A program made the position numbers and the translations under genes. From Trichoplusia ni (Eukaryota > Arthropoda > Insecta > Lepidoptera > Noctuidae), in assembly GCF_003590095.1 (NCBI RefSeq), contig NC_039492.1:6696001-6760000 (forward strand): a stretch of DNA of 64,000 bases, in the 5' to 3' direction. Below, piece by piece: positions 56,901-64,000 of the stretch; positions within the stretch are counted from its first letter, which is position 1, and every line of letters begins with the position of its first letter. The notes under the pieces are model-generated. The model made no database searches. It was not told the DNA's origin and was given only the letters and a program-made list of their open reading frames with translations.

Positions 56901-59900
56901 GCAATATTTGAACTACAATGTCAATGAACGCGCCAATATTCATTCAACGTTCTTTATTAATATTACTTATTGTTTTAATCATAGATACTAGTAACATGAC
57001 ATAGACGGGCCGTAATGAAAAACACAAGTTCCCAAGAGCAATATATTATATTGTATAGTCGGAAAATATCGCTACGCTTTCCACTAATTCGTATCCCAAC
57101 GAAATAATGATTTTCAAAAGAATTGTTTACTGTTTCAATTCGCACAAAAGCGAATGACAACAAAACAACATATTGTATGTGTTTATTAAAGATACCAATA
57201 TTCTTTATCTGTTCGTTCACGTAAACACCTTTTGGTACGATTTGTTTTTATTATATTTTTAGTGCAAAAAGACGCCTAAATAGATAAAATTCATATGGTT
57301 CGTTTACTCTACTTATCACAGTATTTCGACTACTGTCTTATTAAAGCACAAATTTTTGTGTCGAAAGGAAAGATGATTTAAATGCTGGTCCATTCAGAAT
57401 TTTAAACAATTGTTTTTAGTTTTTATAAGGTAGGCTACCATAACTCTGACAATATACGAGTGAACACATAATGCAACAATAACATGGCATTCATGTTATT
57501 ACTTAACGAGCTCGAGTAATTATTCTCCTGACAGACGTCCACTTCATTCATTAATAGGTAGGAGTGACTTGTTAATCACACTTATACGCATAATATCCTT
57601 ATTAAAATCCAAGTAGTGATGCGTAGGGCAATGACAAACAAACATACGCGAGTCTACCGCTCTTAAAGGAGTGTGAGAGCGAGACTCACCGATACTTCAT
57701 GTAATACTCTGTCTCGCTTCGACGACAGCAACGGTAAAGTGGCGTAAGCAAAGAACATAAAAGCTACGGAATTATTCAAGTAATTGCAATTTAAAAGTTC
57801 CGTTTCAGAGTTAGGGACTTTTTGCCTCTAATGCTTAAGTAGCTTTGTCAGAGTTATATATACAACGGAAGCAATTGTTCTGTATTTATGTACGTTACAA
57901 TAAAGTTATTCACAACAAATTATAACATCGGGCTTACTAGTAAAAACTAAAATAAACAGTATCTCGGTTTATCCGACATGTTCTGGCTAAAAATAATACT
58001 CGTGAATAATTCCTTGACCACCAAGTAATCAGCAGCGGGTAAAAATACTGGCAGTCGGATTATTAGTAGAAATAGATTCTAAAATAGGTATTTTTCAATA
58101 CTATTAAGCGATTTTTACGGTTTGTTTTTATTTCAAGAATTTGTGATGGCTTTGGACGAATGATTATCCGCCGGTCTACTGAAAAATACTTTAAATGAAT
58201 AGATCTCAAAAAAGTTATCCTAAGATTGATCGCAAAAGGTTGATGAACAGGTTATTTAAACCTTTTAAAAACCAGGACAGAGATCTGTGCTCGTTGAAGT
58301 AGATCAATCATTTCTAATATTTATGAATGAATCCCGAACAGCCAAATCTTGTATCAAGTTTATAGCTACTTAAATTAGAACGTAATCCACTTGTTGATCT
58401 TCCTCTAACCCACTTGTTGACGCTGTTTTAGAGAGTCGAGCAAAATGAACATTTTCTGAGAAAAAAGATATAATTTCAGTCGAACATTTATTCAAATAAG
58501 GTTTCTATAATATTCAATAAAGCTAATTTATCATATTCAATAAATTTCGGAGATGCCTAGCTAATTTCAGTCGCAAATAGTACATTAAATCATGAGATAA
58601 CTGATGATGAATCATTAATGGTTATAAAACAACAACAAATAGTACTTTTACAATTTGAAAAAATCTACTTACTTGGCTCTGTCGACTCGGAAGCGTCTCT
58701 TGGCCCGGTCCCCTACGGAGCCAGCCTGCAGTCTATGGACCTCGGACTTGACACGAGCGCAGTGCCGAGCCGTGAGCACCCACAACACAAAGTTGGTGCA
58801 GGTCACCAGACCCATCGGTATCACAAAGAATATGTAGTGCGGCCAATCCGAACGGGTGTTCTGAACTGCAAATACCAACATTTATATTATGCATCAAAGA
58901 TACTCAAGAGGATATAATAAACACCCAGCCAAAACAAAAAGAGAAATCCTTTTCGAAAACCCGTTTGGAGGTGTAAATATAAAGGGATTGTTTAAGAAAA
59001 AACTAATGACGTAACTTAAAAAGGAGGACATTATATTTACTACACTGGCCGTCAAAAAACTTTAAGAATATTACATTTTAAATCTATGGATGATGATTAG
59101 GTACTGTTGTGAGATGTTGTCATTCAACATCGATTACAGCATAAATATCTATTGAGGGATAAACCACTTTGAACATTAAAGTAACTAGCGGTTGAAGTAC
59201 GGCAAAAACTACCGTGGACAATGCTGGAATGACTTGGCTCGTTTATTGTACAAACCAAAATGACGTCAGATATTGGTACCGATGTTGATTGGAATGATCA
59301 GGGACTTTTTATATGCAAAATTCCAAAGTCTTGTAAAGGTTGAATGGTAAGATCCGTTAAGATCTGTTTTCTGAGACTGAAAATTAAAAGTAAAAGTAAA
59401 TGTTTACATGAACTGTGTCAATGTAAGGTCAATGACTGTTGGATTCCTGTCGTTCATATTATTAGATTTACTTTAAAAGTGACTGAATACATACATACAT
59501 AGTAATACATATTCTATCTATCTATCTATCTATCAATCTACATGCGATAGATTTATTCACCTATGACAACTGCATTTAAAAATATTTCTGTCATGAATTC
59601 TTGGAATTATTTGACCAACACGTCGTGTAAACAGAATTATCCCACCTACTCAGATAAACACTCGTCAATTAGACAGATGTGTTTCCCAGTTACAAAGATG
59701 CTACGCGTCGGCTAGACAACTTAATTAATCATGGGCCAATATTTGTATCACTCGATAGACCATGTTAACAGATTACATCACAATATAGGGCACTGGCTAA
59801 ACAGCGAAGCCTATTGTTTGCAGTATCAAAAAATCACATGAACAGGAATAAATATTGTATTTTAGAATATCCTAGATGTAATTAAATGTTTCTATATTCT

Positions 59901-60761
59901 TTCCTTAACTATTGTCACTACCGTTTACGTCAGCAAATCGGTACTAAGCAAAAAAATTACACTTCCGTTATTGAGGCCTGAACAATACGTGAGAACTGTT
60001 TCTAATACAGATATCAAGGTGTGAAATGAGCAAAAAATATAATTCGGAAAATTCTGTAGTTGTAAGAATCAATGACGAAATAGTTGTGTTTATTATTTTT
60101 ATTGTACGCAGAACTCCACCGGGAGTTTACTTTAAATGTGCGGGCGTTTACCGAAATTTCACATCTATCAACAACCGAACATTCTTATGAAGGATAGATT
60201 CATAATATTTTGTACATTTAGCATATTCATCATAGACGTGAGTCATTCAGTCCCAGAGCACTGAAAACTCTTCACTATAGTTCGATAAATGATGTGAATA
60301 AATCAATAGCAACAGTTTTAAACAGCACAAAATATAATAACTAAAGTTTGCATAAATTTAGACCACGTCTAAATTAAATTAAGTATGTACACTTCGTAGA
60401 AATATGCAAGGTCATTACACCATGTTTTCATAGACACACTTTGTTCATTTTTTCGAAGTATAACGGGCATGTAAGAGTAACTACAAAAGATAAGAAAAAA
60501 ATCAAAATTGATGTCAGAACAAAATCAATCTCTAAAATTTTGGATCGAGCTCATAATTGTCTAAGAAAATACTTACATGTACCGAACCAGCACATCCCGA
60601 CGCCCACGTTAGCATCAAGGACGGAGGTGACGGGGTACTTGTCGAAGAGGTACACGATGAGGGTCAGCAGGATGGAGGAGCTCCAGGCGTACAGCGAGTA
60701 CCACAGGAACCGGCGGAGCTCTGCGTCCGCCTTGCGCATCGGCTGCACTGTACGTACACTC
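53786..60761 (-). CDS. mthl: Methuselah-like G-protein-coupled receptor, 3' half (TM4-TM7 and C-tail)
   Basis: Four - strand exons join in phase: 60577-60761, 58673-58865, 55106-55296 and 53786-53925 (stop). The product is the second half of a family-B GPCR. The first exon has RRFLWYSLYAW (start of TM4) and the extracellular-loop Cys in GMCWF. The second has TM5 (IFFVIPMGLVTCTNFVLWVL) and an Arg/Lys-rich third loop. The third has TM6 (LWVVMGAGWISELLSTLV) and TM7 with the family motif LQGVFIFLIL. The last is a Ser/Thr-rich tail. F-x-x-YS-x-YAW followed by CWF and QGxFIF is typical of insect Methuselah-like receptors. The ectodomain and TM1-3 are not recognisable up to 64000, so they lie off the right edge, unless a short isoform starts at 61398. 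Ligand and role are unknown. The family is linked to stress response and ageing in flies. Confidence 0.88.
53926..55105 (-). other. Intron of the Methuselah-like gene
   Basis: Bounded by donor GTAAGATAG at 55105 and acceptor at 53926. No other exon was recognised. Confidence 0.6.
55106..55296 (-). CDS. mthl: Methuselah-like receptor exon (TM6-TM7)
   Basis: Acceptor GTGTTTCCAG, donor CTAG|GTAAG (phase 2 in, phase 1 out). Encodes YVLTGKLWVVMGAGWISELL, then DPLWLWNIIDLINELQGVFI and KPKLYYLVRKRLG. LQGVFIF is the family-B TM7 signature in this subfamily. Confidence 0.9.
55297..58672 (-). other. Intron of the Methuselah-like gene
   Basis: AT-rich. About 57655-57740 is a relic of the repeat at 53286-53440 (CTACCGCTCTTAAAGG onward, CTGTCTCGCTTCGAC). 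No exon was recognised. Confidence 0.5.
58673..58865 (-). CDS. mthl: Methuselah-like receptor exon (TM5 and third intracellular loop)
   Basis: Acceptor GTATTTGCAG, donor GCCAA|GTAAGT (phase 1 in, phase 2 out). Encodes QNTRSDWPHYIFFVIPMGLV, then TCTNFVLWVLTARHCARVKS and a basic loop (KRRFRVDRA). Confidence 0.9.
58866..60576 (-). other. Intron of the Methuselah-like gene, with a CTAT microsatellite
   Basis: A (CTAT)n run lies at about 59513-59534. No exon was recognised. Confidence 0.55.
60577..60761 (-). CDS. mthl: Methuselah-like receptor exon (second intracellular loop, TM4, second extracellular loop)
   Basis: Acceptor ATTTCCGTAG, donor ACAT|GTAAGT (phase 2 in, phase 1 out). Encodes SVRTVQPMRKADAELRRFLW, then YSLYAWSSSILLTLIVYLFD and VGVGMCWFGT. 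The Cys before WF is the one that normally pairs with TM3. Confidence 0.9.
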
Positions 60762-61348
60762 CTACGGAAATAGAGCAATATGTAACTAGAAAAAAAAATC
60801 TGCTGAAATAATCCGAAGACACATCCACGAGATTAAGTAATTTACGATGGGCCACGGCCCACGGGCCAATCTCCTCAATGCACGGTATGGCCATTTGATC
60901 AATCTACTAGTACGCTTTTATAACTATCGCAATTATAATAATATTTTTCAAGAACAAAACAGCATAAGACTATATATAGGGGATGGTGTTCATACATTAA
61001 CACTGCTGCCCATTTACTTTATGGCGGTTTTACAAACATACCAGTGGTAACGGCGTGACGCGAGCTGTTAGCGCGTACCTATGGGGTCTTTATTGGTTTT
61101 TACTACTCCCATTAAGTCCGTTGGGTCATGGGGATTCGTTCACTAATCACTAAGTTAAATACACATGATAACAAGCATCCGATACCGATATTTCCGACCG
61201 AATTCCGATAAAAATTAAGCCCTAGATAACGAAGCTTTAAACATAATAAGTTCATTACGCGTTTAGATAGGGATGCTTGCTACTAATCATACAATCATGT
61301 ATACTTCAGCTGAACTATGAAATTATAAACAAAAGCGTTAACACTTAC
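60762..61348 (-). other. Intron of the Methuselah-like gene (if the 61349 exon is used)
   Basis: No coding exon was recognised. Short AT-rich interval between the candidate ATG exon and the TM4 exon. Confidence 0.35.
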
Positions 61349-61398
61349 CATACGTATGATGCGTATGGTTTATGAATGTTATCGTAATAATCGGCCAT
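61349..61398 (-). CDS. Candidate short first exon of a truncated Methuselah-like isoform
   Basis: On the - strand, ATG at 61398 (A at -3, G at +4) opens 16 codons (MADYYDNIHKPYASYV) to donor TATG|GTAAGT, phase 2 out. The TM4 exon at 60761 begins in phase 2, so the join is in frame and gives a 252-residue protein with only TM4-TM7. Sixteen codons is short enough for chance. The alternative is that the real upstream exons (ectodomain, TM1-3) lie beyond 64000 and this exon is not used. Confidence 0.35.
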
Positions 61399-63866
61399 AT
61401 TTTAAATAAAAGTTTGTAAAGTACACGACCTTCATAGATCGTTTATAATATGAATCGCTTTGTAGATACTTTGCATATTCAACACTGTAATTTTTCACAG
61501 TATTGTGGTAGTAATGACGTGGTTTAATTAGTGCCCTACCTATACGATCCCAAACGTAAAGTGCGTTTTTCTATTCTGTCGGTTTTCATTAGTTCTGGCT
61601 AATTGTAATAGTCACGCTTGGTCTTTTTAATCTCTCATTAGAAACATGAATGGAGCTTTTACTTAATTGTGAAACACAGACTAACAATTATTTTGTCGTT
61701 TCTAAATGGAATACATTATGAATATGTAATGAATTGTAAATTAAATGACAGCGAACGTAGAAGTGTGAACGTATTTATTTAACGTAGACTGATTGTAAAG
61801 ATAATGGGTAAACGGTTCCATCTCACTGCGCTGACGCTTCTCAAGGCTGTAGCTATTACAAACGGGAAGCTAAACTCTCCATCAGCGCTCAATAAGAAAC
61901 GTTCAACGAAAATTTTATGTAGATTTGGAATATGCGAATACCCAATTCAAATTCGAACCGTAATTCGTCTACGTCATCTTCTATTGTTTACAAAATAACC
62001 AAGATACAACAACAACTTTTCGTTTTCTTCCTGACGACATTTTCTGAATTAGTTGAGAATAAAGTCCAGGAGCAAATTGTGAAAAAACATGTGCCTAACT
62101 ACTGTCTTGTATGTTCTGTATGTCATAATACAAATATTGTTATTACTAGGAAAATATGTTACAATAAAATTGGCAGACACGACCTGGGCTCCGATGAACA
62201 GAGGGCGGGGTGATATCACGTTAGTCCTAAACCGCACCCACTCAAACTGGGCTCAGTCCGACATGTAGACTTCACTACAATACATTTCTCAAGGGAAATA
62301 TCGATCCAACTTTGCACAAAACGATACATTTTATTAAATTTCTATAGTGGCATTTGAATCAAGAGATAACATACAATTATTTTTAATTAGCAGCAATTTT
62401 TCAGAAGTGTACTAAAATATTTCTAGCTAAAAATAAGCGACTGTAATCAAGAGCAGGCTGTTCCCATATAATGCCAAATTTCTGGGCTATATTTTTAGCA
62501 AAACAAATACAAATACTTACTATTTGTTTTTTATTCATCAAAAGGATAACAGGAAATAAGTTAAGAGAATATCATCTTCTCTTGGTTGAACAAATGGTTC
62601 AAAACATGGTTCTGGTTATGTACATTGATAATGAGCTATCTAGTTTTACATCCTGTATTTTATTGATTTCATAACAAATCCAATGTTATTCCCCATAAAA
62701 ATGTAGCCAACATCATAATTAATAAATAAGTATAACAACGAGTTGCTATTATTATCCATTGTTTAACTTCCATTAGATCATTGGAGAATTAGTTATGTTT
62801 GTATATTTATTTTGGACGTCTTAACGCGGCCCCGGGGATTCTCGCCATGTGCAAATATCAAAGAGCCGGTATGTAAACTTATCGATAACTAAGACTAAAC
62901 TAATATTTACCCACATTGCGACAAACGACTTCGAGCAATGCTCAACGGATTTGTTTAATCAGCGATGACAGTCAAGAATGACGAGATATTACGTTACCGA
63001 TGCCTTATTGAATGGAAATGTTGAATGCAAGAATCGTTACCGCCCATTTTCAGTAACATAAACAGTGTATCCCGTTGCGTTACTCATTGCTCAGCCTGAA
63101 TTTCCAACCGAACGTAGAGTATCGTTACACATCTGTAAAATCCGGTTGTGTAGGTTGATAGATCGACTTATTATCAAGAACCAATACTTCATCTACAACA
63201 GAATTTGTGGAACCCACATTGATTTAGGAACGAATAAATCAGTTTCGTTTATACAATTCCATTCATCGTACTTCAAACGTTTCAATAAGCGGTGTCAATC
63301 TTACACAATAAGAGCTTTTAGATCTACAACGCTTTTCTCTACCTGACGGCCAATTTATCGAGTGAACTTGATTTTGATACACTTTAGTAAATAGTCCAAC
63401 ACTGCATGCTGTGTCTGGCACTATACTCGCCAGAATATTTTCTGTGCTACGATATAAACACATTCTTATTACACATTTCAGCCATGAACTGAATTGGATG
63501 TTATGAGGTGCACGTGAAGAAGACCTTTAATAATTTTGATACGTATGATATGATAAATATGAATAACAAGTTTCATTTAGCACAACTACTAATTGCATGT
63601 TTTCCTTTTGTCGATGGCAATCTATATTGGTTTAGCCTAGAATTTTGATTCAAGAAATTACTGAATTAAGTTGTAGCCCGTGAACGTAGAAAAGCAATTA
63701 ATATAAGCATAAGGTCAAGTCTAACGGTACATAAGACGCAAGAGGTATATATTACATTTTATCATGTCTGTCTATCTGTGGCATTCTACTTACCTCCCGA
63801 ACTGATTCAGCGATTCCAATTTAGTTTTTTTTAAGATTATAGCTATATGCCAGTGTTTTTACTTTT
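61399..63866. other. Intron or upstream region of the receptor gene, nothing certain
   Basis: No exon with family-B GPCR ectodomain or TM1-3 features was found on the - strand. About 62165-62260 looks like a small repeat scrap. Confidence 0.35.
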
Positions 63867-64000
63867 AGAGGAGCTCGTGGCTAAGCTATAACCGCATAAG
63901 TGAATCGATCACAGGTTAAGCAAAGCTTGACGCGGTTGGTTCGTAGATGGGTGACCATCTTTGTCATAACGAGTTCCTCCGTGTTTCGGAAGGCACGTTA
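63867..64000 (+). mobile_element. 5S-rRNA-like SINE, head only, cut by the window edge
   Basis: It begins GAGGAGCTCGTGGCTAAGCT. The core (GATCACAGGTTAAGCAAAGC, GACGCGGTTGGTTCGTAGAT, then GGGTGACCATCT) follows the 3' half of 5S rRNA (GTTAAGCA, GCGGT, ATGGGTGACC) more closely than the copy at 19323. The element runs off the right edge. Confidence 0.75.

Noticed and set aside
62049..62237. - strand frame that might have been an upstream receptor exon
   Set aside because: It has no family-B GPCR features and no phase-2 donor to join 60761.

Overview
The window is eukaryotic, AT-rich and intron-rich. It carries small coding exons with GT/AG borders, long introns and many short transposon relics. 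The relic types (the tract with a CTCGCACTT tail, a 5S-rRNA-like SINE, several MITEs) and the protein families point to a moth, most likely a noctuid. The species cannot be fixed from the sequence alone.

Four protein-coding loci and one transposon gene can be supported. (1) At the left edge, the last conserved exon (2650-2839, + strand) of one SLC9B/NHA-type cation-proton antiporter gene enters from outside the window. (2) A second, complete NHA-type antiporter gene on the same strand fills most of the window. Its eleven shared coding exons lie between 40827 and 49609. Their phases join without error, and the exon carrying the paired aspartates (VDD) is at 43945-44159. Two alternative coding first exons (30402-30655 and 37224-37309) end in the same phase and join the same second exon. 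Three more upstream candidate first exons (5.7-6.4 kb, 17.3-17.5 kb and 23.5-23.8 kb) could splice into 30402. This suggests a gene with several promoters over about 44 kb. (3) An intronless, antisense gene (47866-49176) sits inside the last intron of the antiporter. It encodes a signal-peptide, furin-site, Asn/Pro/Tyr/Gly-rich, heavily sequon-bearing secreted protein. (4) On the - strand, 53786-60761 holds the 3' half of a Methuselah-like GPCR: TM4-TM7 and the C-tail in four exons. A small ATG exon at 61349-61398 matches the phase. The extracellular domain and TM1-3 are not seen here.

The rest is intron or intergenic DNA with mobile-element remains. The clearest is a 1.58-kb Mutator-like element (8548-10132) with about 300-bp inverted termini, a 9-bp target duplication and a FLYWCH zinc-finger exon that ends at a splice donor with no transposase behind it. 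Others are a TA-flanked MITE at 14.6-14.9 kb, a TTA-flanked MITE at 28.7 kb, two copies of a 5S-rRNA-like SINE (19.3 kb and the right edge), a 0.6-kb interspersed repeat at 20.5-21.1 kb, two sibling MITEs at 51.4 and 52.6 kb, and a CCTGTGTGGC minisatellite at 1.5-1.85 kb.

The two NHA genes are in tandem and probably arose by duplication. The antiporter and the receptor are convergent, with about 4.2 kb between their stop codons. No tRNA, rRNA or CRISPR was found.
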